This document shows, piece after piece, positions 35,251 to 46,400 of a stretch of 64,000 bases of DNA (within the stretch, counting starts at the first letter, position 1; the number at the start of each line of letters is the position of its first letter). Below the pieces are notes generated by a model. It was not told where the DNA came from. It did no database searches and saw only the letters and a list, made by a program, of their open reading frames with translations. This stretch comes from Spinacia oleracea. Taxonomy: Eukaryota > Streptophyta > Magnoliopsida > Caryophyllales > Amaranthaceae. The stretch lies in assembly GCF_020520425.1 (NCBI RefSeq), contig NC_079489.1:21166001-21230000 (forward strand). Reading direction: 5' to 3'. The translations under genes and the position numbers were made by a program.

Positions 35251-35381
35251 GTGTTGAACCGGAAAAAAAAAATAGTTTTCTCACTCCCTTGCTGACGTGG
35301 ACGGTATGGTGGGAATTAACAAGAAAAGTAACGTATTTTGGGAATTAATGTATCTTTGTGCAATATTGACGAGTAATGAGA

Positions 35382-35593
35382 GAGTAGCAATAAAAAAAAA
35401 TAAAAAAAATCATTTCAATATAGTCTATCCCTGGAATAAACGGATGACACTAGTAACTAGGATCACTCCGCTTGGTTTAATGAAGCTCAGTGTTCCTCTT
35501 ACGCTTCTTCACCACTCCAAAATGTCTTCATCTCTTTGAACTCTTTCTCCTCCGCAAAGCTTACCATCCCCATCAACCAATTTCACAGCAAAA
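35382..35593 (+). promoter_or_regulatory. Short 5' region of the TGD4-like gene, abutting the MULE
   Basis: Only 212 bp separate the MULE end from the ATG. The last 90 bp are CT-rich (CTTCTTCACC, CTCTTTGAACTCTTTCTCC), as in plant 5' UTRs. No clear TATA box is seen, so the promoter may be TATA-less or lie partly in MULE sequence. Confidence 0.45.
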
Positions 35594-38500
35594 ATGAACA
35601 GATTAAGATGGGTAATGGATGATGGTGGATTCTGGGATGTAGACGTATCAACACCAAGAACAATGGATGGTGTGGCCCGACCCTTACCCAAAGACGGCCC
35701 GCTTCCATTAGGCTTATCAAGGGGTACCAGGCTTTCCATGTCCAAGCAGATTTACTTCTTTCAAAGATTCATGGCTGCCCCTTTCGTTCCTTCTTTTGTT
35801 GGTGGTGCGGGCGGCAATGGGTTCTCTCTCCACCGTGCTCTCAGCATTCCCTCTGGCAATGACTGGTAATCTTATTAAGGTTTTTCTTATTCCTAATCCA
35901 TAGGGAATTTTGGGTATTTTAGATAATTAATTAGAATCAACGGTTATTGAGTTTTTGCTAATTGGAGTATTTTAACTAATTTTTGTTTTTTGGGTATACT
36001 TTGTTTTTGTCTATGAATTATGTTTTCGCTAATTGTTTTGTAATTAAAATGGTTTTGCGGTTAGATGAATTTGATATCTCTACGAAAATTGTAATGAACA
36101 TGAAGTTGCATTTCTAAAATGTGTATCTTTATGAGGATTTTGCTATTTTGCCCCCTTTATTATGTGGGGTGGCTATTGTCGGTAATGGAGATGGGTTTAT
36201 GACCGAGTTCCAAACAACCCCGAGGGAATTGCTGAGCTACTAATTATTTTATGAACAATGTACATTATGAAGTCTTAAGAGGCTAGAGAGGAGCTCCATC
36301 CAGTCGATCTTCTTGATTAATATCGGATACCAAATAGAGATTTTGGGACTGTGTATTCAAACTATTATGACTTTCTATAAAATATACTCCATAATATAAA
36401 TTGTGTATTTTTAGATATCGATTTTCATTGAACTTTTTCAGGAAAAAAAATGAGAATACAAATATGTAAAATTGTATATTCAATCATTTCGATTATATAA
36501 TTTTTTGGATTTTATTATGAAGTGCCACTTGATTAACCAATTATGTCAATCACCAAGATCAACCAACAATTTCTCGGTTAGAGAGAAACGGAGAGAAGAA
36601 AGTGGGAAAGCGTTTGTTGTTAGTGGAAAAGATTTGTGCTAAAATTTAGAGGCAATGATTGATCTGGTGTTTGTTTTGGAAGGAGAAATAGTGGAAGAGT
36701 AGGGCTGGTTATTCATGGAAGACAATTTCAACTATTCATATCCAGTAGCTCAAGTGTTATTATAGCTTTTCAATTCTAGTAGAGAACACTGGAATATCTA
36801 GAAGAATTGGCTCAAATCTTATGTTGGTAGAGCGCTGAATTTGGTGGAGGTGTTTCGGTCTGAACTGACAGCATCTTAACACTGTTCTCCATCTGGGGAT
36901 TTGTGTTGGGGGGCGGGGGTAGCTTGTCCTTCTGATATGATTTGCTTACCCTTATAAATTATATAAAGCTCAGCAGTAGCACACAAATTTAGAAGGGGGT
37001 GTATTTGCATGGCCTTTGAATGTTAAGCGACAACCATTGAAGTTTGTTGTCCTTTAGTTAACAATGAAATTGATTATGTAAACAAGCTAAGGATAGTATT
37101 TGCTGCTGAAAGTATGCATTTTTTTAAGATATGATCCGAATTCATCCACCGATTACAGTTTTTGAAGTTTTTGATCATGATTGAATGATATTCTGACTTC
37201 TATTTACCCGTTTGTCAAACAAAGCTAATAAGGCTCTTACAGGTCATACAATGCTCATATTTTTTTTTACCTCATTTCATTTGTTGTAATCTATACTAGA
37301 TAGTGCTTGTCAACATATATGAGCATGTAGTATAAAGATATACCCATAAGAAATCTCCCTTCCTTCAAGACATATCCATAAGTCCGTAACCTTCTCAGTG
37401 TTGTGCCATTATGTTTAACTTTTTAGTGCTGGAAAACATTAATTTTCCCTTATAACTTTTACTCAATCATGTTTTTGGAAAGTCTAATATGTGATACCTC
37501 ATCTTTTGTTTTTGGTTCTTCTATCTGTATTCTGAGAGTAGCTCATCCTTCAATCTGTGGGATCCAGTTGCAACTAGCCAGCAACCAGACAAAAAAAACA
37601 ATTCAGCTCGTGGAAGTATCAAATATATTTTGTCCATTCCTTGAGTTCATAAATTTTGTATAATGTGTAGTATAATAAGTTTTCAATTCTGGCTCCTTGT
37701 CCATTCCCTGAGTTCGTAACAGTTTGTTGTAATGTCAACAATATTAATGTAGTATCAAAATGATAGTAGTAAGTGATATAAGAAGCATGTATATGCATTG
37801 CGCTTCATGATTATCTTCTGAAGTAAAAGGCTTATGTTCAGAAATGTATCCATATAAGAAGCCTAATTAGTGCCTCTTGGGGCTTGATTTATATTCTAGG
37901 TTAGTCTGCCCTTCTGGCTTTTTAAACAAGCCAATAAGTAAGCCCAAGAAATAACTTTTTAAGCTCTTTGATCGATCAAGTTCTTTTTGTTTGGTCTGAG
38001 GTCTTGAGGCTCCCCCTACTCTGTGAAAAGAAAAACCAATATATGGACAGATTTAATTAGAGCCTTCTTTGAGATTATGCACATAACTTTTGGTATCTGA
38101 AGTAATTACACATGCTTAAGATATCCTGTATTTGATTATATAGAAGCTTCTTATTTATTGGCTTGTTTGCAGCTCATTCAGCAATCTAATTGATATATGT
38201 CAAAGATATGCAGGTTTAACATTTTGCTGGGTCAGTTCAACTTCCAAAAGTTTGTATCTTCTGTGAGAAAGGCCAAGTTAGAGGAGAGCTCAGATTCATC
38301 CTGGCTGCAAGTCATTGGAAGGCACTTGCTTGAGAAATCATTTTATGCATCTGGATTTTTTTCAGAGTTCCTTGTAACGCCTGAAGATACGCTGGTTTTT
38401 TCTTATGAAGCATGTGGTGACAAAAAGACTGCTCGAAAAAAGGCAGTTTTTAATCATAAGGCAAGTATTTCAACCCTTCTGTTAATACTGTGGTTCCGGC

Positions 38501-41500
38501 TATTGGTTCAAAAACATTTTTGAATATTCTTAAGATTCCTAATTTTGTCTTGTTCGTCTGACATTGGAATAGCGCGGGGGAGGGGGGGGGGGGATCTTTG
38601 TTCTCTTTTTCTGTTTTGTTTTTATCTCTCCTGAATGTGTTATGAAATACAAATTGTAGCATTATACTGTCTATATATTTGATTCTTCATGGTAAATTTC
38701 CATTTGGTGTTTGAGTTATTTCAAAATACCATTTTGGTAACCCGTAATTCTATACTATTTTTTTTTGGTGACTTGAATTCCTAATCAATGCTGTTAAAAT
38801 CTCGATTAGAAAGGTGATGTTACTGATGCGTCAAGTTAGGTTTCATTTGGAATCTTACAGTTTTGTTGCGAGGATAAGGGAAATCGGGCAAAAGTAGCAA
38901 AAAATATTTTGAAATCAAGTAAAAGACCAGAAACAACTCAAAATATTTTGTAGCATGGGTGAGAGCAACTCCAATGGTTAAAAAAAGGACTTGCTCACAA
39001 AAAAAAGAACATGTAGTAGGTAGCCCACCATTGGTACAACAATGACATAAGCAGCTGTTAAAACCTTGTAGCTATTTTGGGCAGATAAAAAATATAGCTC
39101 AAATAAATAAATGATTTGAATTAAATATTATAGGGAGCTACAAAGTATTGTAGCCCACCAATGTGAAAATTTATAGGTTTAATCAATTGTAGCTAGAAAT
39201 TGATGTGGCAAACTTAGCCACAACATCTTGTGGCTCACTATTGGAGTTGCTCTCAGCACTTTCCAGATTCCAGATATGCCAAATTTATTATTTTTATTTC
39301 TCTGCGCTCTTATCTTCAGTGGCTGTCTTTTCTTATTGCCCTTTGAATATAGACAATGAGGCCGAGTTTTCAGAGTATGCAGTCTGCCTTCTTCTATCTA
39401 CTCTTTTCTTCATGTTTCTTTGTTGGTTTGATGTGAAAGAAAAAGAGCCATGGAAAGTGAAGAGAGCTAACAGATAAAAAGGAGGTATGGGGACCTGGTC
39501 AGAAGCAGGGTTTGTTTTTATGTTGCAATACCTTTTACATATTTAATATAAATAAAAAAATTGATGATCACCTTTTATAGTGTTAGGTTGCTACAATGGG
39601 AAATTGTTATTGCATTCATGTATAGAGAGATTAATGACAATTAATCTACTTAAGCAGCAAAACAATCTTGAGAACGTTATGTAAATTATTTGAAACCATT
39701 AGAGATTTTTGAGAATATTTTGAAATTTCATTGCTTTTACTAGTAAAACTGATGGGAATATTAGATTTTTTAGAAGTTTATAGGAACTACTCCCTCTGCC
39801 CCTTGTTGTTTTCACTATTGAATTTGACATATTAAGATTAGAAGATAGGTAGAGGAATATCATATGATAGTTGAAACATTCAAATGTGGATATTGGGGCA
39901 CTTAGCTCTCCGGGAGAGAGAAGAAATCATGACTTTAGGTTTGTGCCCACGTAAGGACATTTTGGGGAATGAAATAGAATTTACTCCCTCTGTCCCTATT
40001 TGTTTGCCCCATTTGCCATTTTCTTCTGTCCCCAAAAGATTGCCCTTTTACCATAAATATTCATGGGACCACAACTCACATAAAATACATTTGGCCCACC
40101 ACTTTTGTCTTTTCTCAATTCCATACACCCATTTCTTAATAAAACACATTTGCTTCATGGGACAAACAATAAGGGACAGAGAGTATTTGATAAAAAAAAT
40201 TGAATTTAAGTTTGGGATATACGTAGTACCTATTATAGAAGTGTAAAATCATTGCGGGGGTGGGGGGGGGGGGGGGTGGAGTTATAATTTCTAGAAAACC
40301 TAAGTCTGGGTTGTCAAGTACTCAAGTCACTTGAGTGTTTTAATTTGTAATTTCAGGTTGCTACAGATGGAATATGGAAACACGGGTCATTTAAGTAGAA
40401 AACTTTCACACTTCAGGGCGTCCAATATGTTAGTGAAAAAAATTAAATATAAAAGGAATGTCACATGACAACTCACCCTTTAATGTAGAGGGTAGTGGAC
40501 TTTGATGGCATCAGTGTTGGGTAACTACGGTGAATAGTTTTTCATCCGCACCCGGATGACAATTTTCCATATCTCATTATTCTTGTTTTGAATTATACTT
40601 ATATCCTTCCTACTGAATACTGACAATCTGATTACATGATATGTATGTTAATTTTGCAGTTTCCTCATCTGAATCTGAAATTGGAGAGAGTTTGGCCTGG
40701 ACTTTTTATTGACAAGTATGGAAATTACTGGGAAGCGCCCGTTACACTGGCAGCTGATCTGGCATCTGTCTCTTCTGACTCTGGTTATAGCTGCCACTTG
40801 TGTTTGCAGCATATATCAGGTTTAGCAAAGCAAGTTGAAGGGGATGACTCCAGTGAAGTTCCTGCCAGTTTACTTCCCGGGCTCTATCTTAAAAGTGCCT
40901 TTTCCTTCAAGAAGAGTTTAGACTTTTGGAGAAGTGAGGCAAAAATGCTAAAATTTGTTCAGCCCTATGATTTGTTCTTATCAAGTCCCCATATTTCTGG
41001 CACAGGTCTTTTTGGTAAGTTAGCCTAATAGTTTATGCTAGCTTTTATATGTTCTAAAGTTTATGATCTGGTCACAAGATACAATAACTTTTTAATATAT
41101 TATTTGAATCTTGACCTACCAAACAAGCATCTTAGTTGGGTTTTTGTTGAGGAATCATTGTGTGTATCTGCTCATTCCTGCAGGTGTTGTTGCAACAGTA
41201 TTGGTTGGAGATAACTCACTAAGATCACCTTTAGATGATCAACCAAATGATTATAAGCGCTTTGATGTTTATGCATCTGGAGGGAAATCAGCATGCTTTG
41301 CAGACTTATTTGCATCTTTGTCATTCTCAGCCCAATATGGTAACTTCCAAAAGCGGGTCTTTGATCTCACGCGGTTTCATGGCCGGTTAAATGTTCCTTC
41401 AGGTTCCAAGTTCTTTTCAGCTGCCACATGTTTGGCCCAAAACCTATTTAAGTCTGAACGGCCATCCCTTGAAGCAGTTCAGGCAGTTTGTCCCAGTGCC

Positions 41501-42465
41501 ACATTTTCTTTTCAGCAACAGGTTTGCAAATGTTTTATAGATGTTTTGTGCTAATTCCTGTTACAATGCTATCTTGGTCATGGACCTCACAGTTCATTTT
41601 GCAAATTAATATCAGTTACTCTTTCAATTCCTGTTACAATGCTATCTTGGTCATGGACCTCACAGTTCATTTTGCAAATTAATATCTTGGTCACAGTTCA
41701 CAGTTCACACTTCTTTTGCAAATAAATATTTTCTTCACTTCTACTTTGATTTTAGAAGAAATTTTTTGGTACTCCGTAATACATTTTACTATTTTCTCCC
41801 CAACCATCATTCATTTTTATTTTCTCCACCCCAACATCTTAACTTTTGTTTTTTCTATCTATCCATTTTGAAATTTTTTTATTCTAAATTTATTGCTAAA
41901 TAATCTCCGTGCTAATCCCACATGTGATGAAAATTTGAGAATGCAGAGAGTTTTATGTTGAGAAAACAATATAGTATCATGAAAATGATGTATAAAGGTG
42001 AAATACTAATAGCATAAGCTAATGTGTATGTCAAGGAATTAAAGCATAATATAGTTCTAGTTGCCTAATCGGCCTTTTTCATAGCATATAGTTCTACACC
42101 TTCTAGTTGGCTTGGTACTAAGTATCGATTATTGCAGCTTGTCTGTGTTAAATTTTAGTTACCAATTCCAATATAAACCCTAACATTGCAACAGAGAATC
42201 TGCAGTTTGTCAGATGTCTCACTTATCGTATCGTACTGATTATATTAATGTGCTTCCTTCCCTGCAGATTGTAGGACCCTTCAGTTTCAGAGTTGATTCA
42301 GAAGTTGGTGTTAATTTAAAGAACCAGGAATGGAAGGTGAATGTAGACAATCCTGTATTTGCAATTGAATATGCTTTACATGTACTCTGCTCTGCAAAGG
42401 CTGTTGCTTGGTACGCACCGAAGCAAAAGGAATTCATGGTGGAGCTTCGGTTTTTTGAGGGATAA
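35594..42465 (+). CDS. TGD4: TGD4-like chloroplast envelope lipid-transfer protein
   Basis: Five exons (35594-35865, 38214-38460, 40660-41014, 41184-41521, 42268-42465) give 469 codons in phase. The start MNRLRWVMDDGGFWDVDVST and the ends GNDW-FNILL, NHK-FPHLNLKLERVWPG, GLFG-VVATVLVGDN and QQQ-IVGPFSFRVDSEVG splice smoothly. The C-terminus is AVAWYAPKQKEFMVELRFF. Length and motif order fit TRIGALACTOSYLDIACYLGLYCEROL 4, a beta-barrel-like outer-envelope protein of chloroplasts that binds phosphatidic acid and serves ER-to-plastid lipid import with TGD1-3. Intron 2 starts with GC (AAG|GCAAGT at 38461), the only choice that keeps frame. Introns 1 and 2 exceed 2 kb; intron 2 holds two MITEs. The identity comes from remembered family features, not a search. 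Confidence 0.85.
38961..39254. mobile_element. MITE in TGD4-like intron 2 (GAGAGCAACTCCAAT ends)
   Basis: Inverted ends GAGAGCAACTCCAATGGT (38961-38978) and ACTATTGGAGTTGCTCTC (39237-39254) bracket 294 bp of non-coding DNA. One internal mismatch pair separates the arms. No target duplication is evident, so the superfamily is left open. A diverged relative may lie at 54150-54240 (GAGCATGAACAATGGTAAAC). Confidence 0.7.
39984..40183. mobile_element. Stowaway MITE in TGD4-like intron 2
   Basis: CTCCCTCTGTCCCTATTTGT at the left and the inverse ACAAACAATAAGGGACAGAGAG at the right, 200 bp, are flanked by TA on both sides (39982-39983 and 40184-40185). These are the diagnostic Stowaway (Tc1/mariner) end and target. 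A half-element with CTCCCTCTGCC starts at 39790. Confidence 0.85.
40256..40278. repeat. Poly-G tract
   Basis: A near-continuous G run broken by one T. Similar runs are at 38575-38593 and 53682-53692. Such runs can form quadruplexes and are also prone to sequencing-length error. Confidence 0.8.
41553..41686. repeat. 61-bp tandem-type duplication in TGD4-like intron 4
   Basis: AATTCCTGTTACAATGCTAT... to ...AAATTAATATC occurs at 41553-41613 and again, apparently without mismatch, at 41626-41686 with a 12-bp spacer. This is recent and confined to the intron. Confidence 0.9.
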
Positions 42466-43485
42466 ACTCGAGTGAAGTTGTATAGACTTACATTACAGTT
42501 TTGGAATGAGTAGCATTTAGAGCCTTCTTTTGGCACCTATATTTTTTGTGATTGGCCATTTGACCATGAATTCATTGAATTTGTAGCTAAATGCTAATGG
42601 AAAATTAGTTTGAAGGATCTTTCACTAGAAATTAAGCGGTACAATGAGCACGACTGCACGAGGCTTGGGAGGAAAAAAATGAAAGGCTTCAGGAGTTTCA
42701 ACTTTTGGGTGAGAAGAGGTCTGTAGACGACTTTAGCTTGATTTATTTTAGCCATTTCTTATGGACGACTTTAAAATAACCTCCCACAACCCCTAGACAC
42801 TCCCCTTCCTCAACCTGCCATTTTCCAGTTTACGTTACTCTCAAGCGGCTCCTCTTCAATCCACCTTGGACTTTCGGGGGAGAATGTAAAGTCATCGAAA
42901 ATGCAAAAATAGTTGAGAAGTTAGGGCAATTGGAACATGAATGTCTACAACCTAGAATGTTAATTTCCCCAACTCCAAAGGCGTGGAGGCAGTGGCGTGT
43001 CGGGGGTGAACTGGTGAAGGGTGTTGGCAGCAGTGGCGGATGCAGGGTAGAAGTAGAGGAGTCCTTAAGACCTTGACCCCACTTTGGCCAAAATAATAAA
43101 TTCATTTTAGTTAAATTTTCATTATCTTTTTTTAAAAAACACATAATTTTAGTTAAATTTCCATCAATTTTTAAATAGTGACCCAGCTATCTATAATTTC
43201 TGGATCAGCCAGATAACGAAGTAGGAGGGCATCAAGGCTGAACAAGAGAGATGGACCTGGATGATTGATCAACAGAATTATTTTTACCGATATCACACAA
43301 GCAGCGGAAGTATACTTTGAAATTTAACAGCCTTGCTTTTACTTCAGAAGCTCATCGCTCAAATCTACAGTGTAGGCATCGAATTGATCGGACAAATACC
43401 TGGTTGTTCTTTAACCTTCTGGATAATCAAGATGCCATAACCGCAGGGTTAAAAAAAAACCTATTGAGTTAATGGGGCAAATGTG
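42466..43485. other. Intergenic space between convergent TGD4-like and TruA-like genes
   Basis: It contains the two 3' UTR regions and a small MITE remnant (43031-43211). No gene is recognised; the 104-codon minus-strand frame at 42830-43144 shows no known motif. Confidence 0.5.
43031..43211. mobile_element. Degenerate hAT-like MITE (CAGTGGCGGATCCAG-type ends)
   Basis: The left end CAGTGGCGGATGCAG (43031) pairs imperfectly with the right end AATTTCTGGATCAGCCA (to 43211). The CAGTGGCGGATCCAGAAAT terminus is common among plant hAT-type miniature elements. No 8-bp duplication is visible. Confidence 0.4.
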
Positions 43486-46400
43486 CTAATAATAAGGAAG
43501 TTTACATTTGCTTATAGTACTACGCCTGCCCAAACTAACTGGAGGGCCATCTGATGGAAGCTGCAGATGCTCTTGTTTATAATTCACTGATATCAGACTT
43601 AGTCCTTGAGGTGGTGCAGACAACGCGTATTTAGCCAATTCTTTACGATCTCTTGTTTCCAATATCTCTAGTACTATATTAGGTGGAATCGCTTCCCTTC
43701 CAATTTGAAGCAACAACGCAACCTTCATTAAAGAAAACAACTAGGTCAATTAATCTCTAGAGCACCTATATTAAAATAACGGACTTAAACAGATGAGAGA
43801 GCATATCATACCATGTTTCGAACTTGTCTATACAAGAAGCCTGAACCTTCAACTTCTAGCTCCAGAAGAGCTCCCTGTAAACCAACAAAATGCATTACAT
43901 TTCACTCTAAAAACCCAACAATATTCATTTCCAGAAAATTGACAAGACATAAAATCCCTAAAAAATGCTACCAGGTCATTTTTGACAATTACCCTTTCAG
44001 TGACATCAAATCGGGATATAGTCTTGATAGGATCCCGTACTCTATCATTGCGATTTGCATTAGCAAAGGCTGAGAAGTCATGCTTTCCAATAAAAAACTT
44101 TGCAGCCTCTGCCATGACAGCTGCATTGAGCTTATATAAGCTATGATATGCGTAAGAACGCTCAAATGGGTCCATGACAGCACCATTGTAAATACTGTAA
44201 CGATAAATCTTTCCCTTTGCAGAAAAACGAGCATGGAATAGTGCTGAAGCAGGGCTCAGCTCTCTCACACGAATATCAGATGGGAGAAGACCATTCAATG
44301 CAGCGTGAACTTCATCCAACGAATCATAGTTGAAAGGAGTAATGAAATGTGCAACCTGAAACTTTCTATTCATGTAAGCTTCAATTCAACGTCGGCCATC
44401 TTTTCAATCTCCTTAGGGATCAGAAAGTGAAAAATTCAGACCTGGCCCAAAGCGTGGACACCTGTATCCGTCCTGCCTGCACCTACCACATTTAGATCCT
44501 TTCGGTCTAAATCCGTGATTCTGATCAAAGCTTTTTCCAAGGCACACTGAACTGTAGGCGGTGATGCTTGATATTGCCACCCTAATACAGCAGTTTGTAA
44601 TAATCGTGTCAATTTCAAATTGAGTACACACTAGTATACTACATAGAAGTTACAAGGTAAAAGTTGAAAAAGAGAGAGAGCGGACCATCTCCATTAGCAA
44701 AGCACTAACATACAGTTATACAGGTCACAATGGAGTCCTCCCCCAGCTAATGTTTACAAAAATAAGAGATGCAGAGGAGGGTGGATGTGGAATTGTGGAG
44801 TAGGGACAGTAGTAATGCGGGACAATGTGGGTGATGTCATGGTAGCAACGTGAAATGCACCCACTTCCTGTTACCACAGAATAACAATAATAGAGAGATT
44901 TAAGAGGAAGATGAAAGCTTGTATTGCTCAATACTAACAGTACGGATATTACGGATATTACAGACTAGGTTGCTTGAGGCCACCACTCTCCTATGTTCAG
45001 TAACTTGAGGTTACCAATCTCCAAAAGCCAATACAATGCACAATGCTTTCTCTTTCCTTTTCTTTGCTATTTAAACCCTAGGGATATTCTACCTAGTACA
45101 AGTCATTAATTACTGTTGTCGTTGTGTTTGTCCTCAGGCAGGCCTCCTCCTCCTTTGGTGCGTTGGCTGTGTTCTGCTGCCACAGTTGTCTGTCCTTTCT
45201 GTTTTGTCTGTCCTTTCTGTTTTGGCCTCCTCCTGTAGACCATGTGGACCCGTGGCTGGTTAGAATGGTTCATCACATCACCCCGCCCCCAAAGAACCAC
45301 CTTGTCCTCAAGCTGGAAGTTCGGAAATCTGTTGGTGAGCAAGGTTGCGTCCTCCCAAGTTGCCTCAAATGCAGGGAGCCCTTTCCACTTGATCAATACC
45401 TCTGTCCGTGTTTCCTCTCCTGCCTTGGTGTTGCGAATCTGCAGCTGAGCTCTAATTCAGGGGATAGTTGTACTGGAATAGATGGTGAAGCAGTCTGACA
45501 ACCAATGGCCCTCTTGAGTTGGGACACATGAAAAACTGGATGAATTTTACTTGTAGTAGGCAATTTCAGCTTGTATGCAACTTCTCCTATTTTTTGAATT
45601 ATCTCATAAGGCCCATAAAAACGTGCTGCCAATTTCTCAAATGGTCTCTTTGCTAATGAGCGTTGTCGGTAAGGTTAGAGTTTAAGGAAGACTAGATCTC
45701 CCACCTGGAATTGCTCATCACGCCTCTTGAGGTCAGCATTCCTCTTCATGGTCTGTTGGGCCTTGAGAAGATTAACTTTCAACTCATCCAATATATAATC
45801 CCTTTCCTGCAGCAATTCCTCCACACTGTTAACTGGGGTCTGGCCAGTTCCAACACGCCACAGTTTGGGAGGGTCGCGGCCATACACCACCTTGAATGGT
45901 GTCATGCCGGTGGATAAATGAGACGACGTATTGTAAGAGTATTCTGGCCAAGGGAGCCATGAGGCCCATTGCTTTGGCTTATCTCCCACGAAGCACCTGA
46001 GGTATGTCTCCAAACCTTTGTTCACGTTCTCCGACTGTCCGTCCGTTTGAGGGTGATACGAGGTGCTTCTTTTCAGATCAGTCCCTTGGAGCCGGAAAAG
46101 TTCCCTCCAAAATACACTCAAAAAAATACGATCCCGGTCCAAAACTATGGATGAAGGGAAGCCATGGAGTCTGACTATCTCCTTCGTGAAGCTATTGGCG
46201 ACTGAGAGGGCCGTGAATGGATGTTTAAGAGCAATAAAGTGGGCGTACTTTGATAGCCGATCTACCACCACCAGAATAGTGTCTGCCCCTCTAGACACGG
46301 GCAACCCCTCCACGAAATCCATTGCAATGTCTTCCCATACGGCAGTTGGCACGGGCAATGGCTGCAGTAACCCAGCTGGGCATTGTTGAGAGTGCTTACT

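Larger units (their letters stand above)
28261..35381 (+). mobile_element. Mutator-like element (MULE) with remnant transposase and PMD gene
   Basis: The ends form long TIRs: left AATATTGCACAAAGATACAT then TAATTCCCAAAATACGTTAC and ACCATACCGTCCACGTCAGC (to about 28362), and right the inverse (about 35254-35381). The outermost 15-20 bp are diverged. Palindromic AACCGCTATCTGAGATAGCGGTT units sit just inside each end. The interior holds a collapsed mudrA-type transposase (29333-30144) and a four-exon PMD pseudogene (30256-34770). A clean 9-bp target duplication could not be confirmed (GAGTAAT occurs near both ends). Boundaries are good to about 15 bp. The right end lies 212 bp before the TGD4-like start codon. 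Confidence 0.82.

Noticed and set aside
28252..35381. GAGTAAT as the target duplication of the MULE
   Set aside because: It occurs near both ends but not at positions consistent with the aligned TIR termini, so it was not claimed.
38575..38593. Poly-G tract as a regulatory element
   Set aside because: Simple homopolymer deep in an intron; nothing beyond base composition supports a function.
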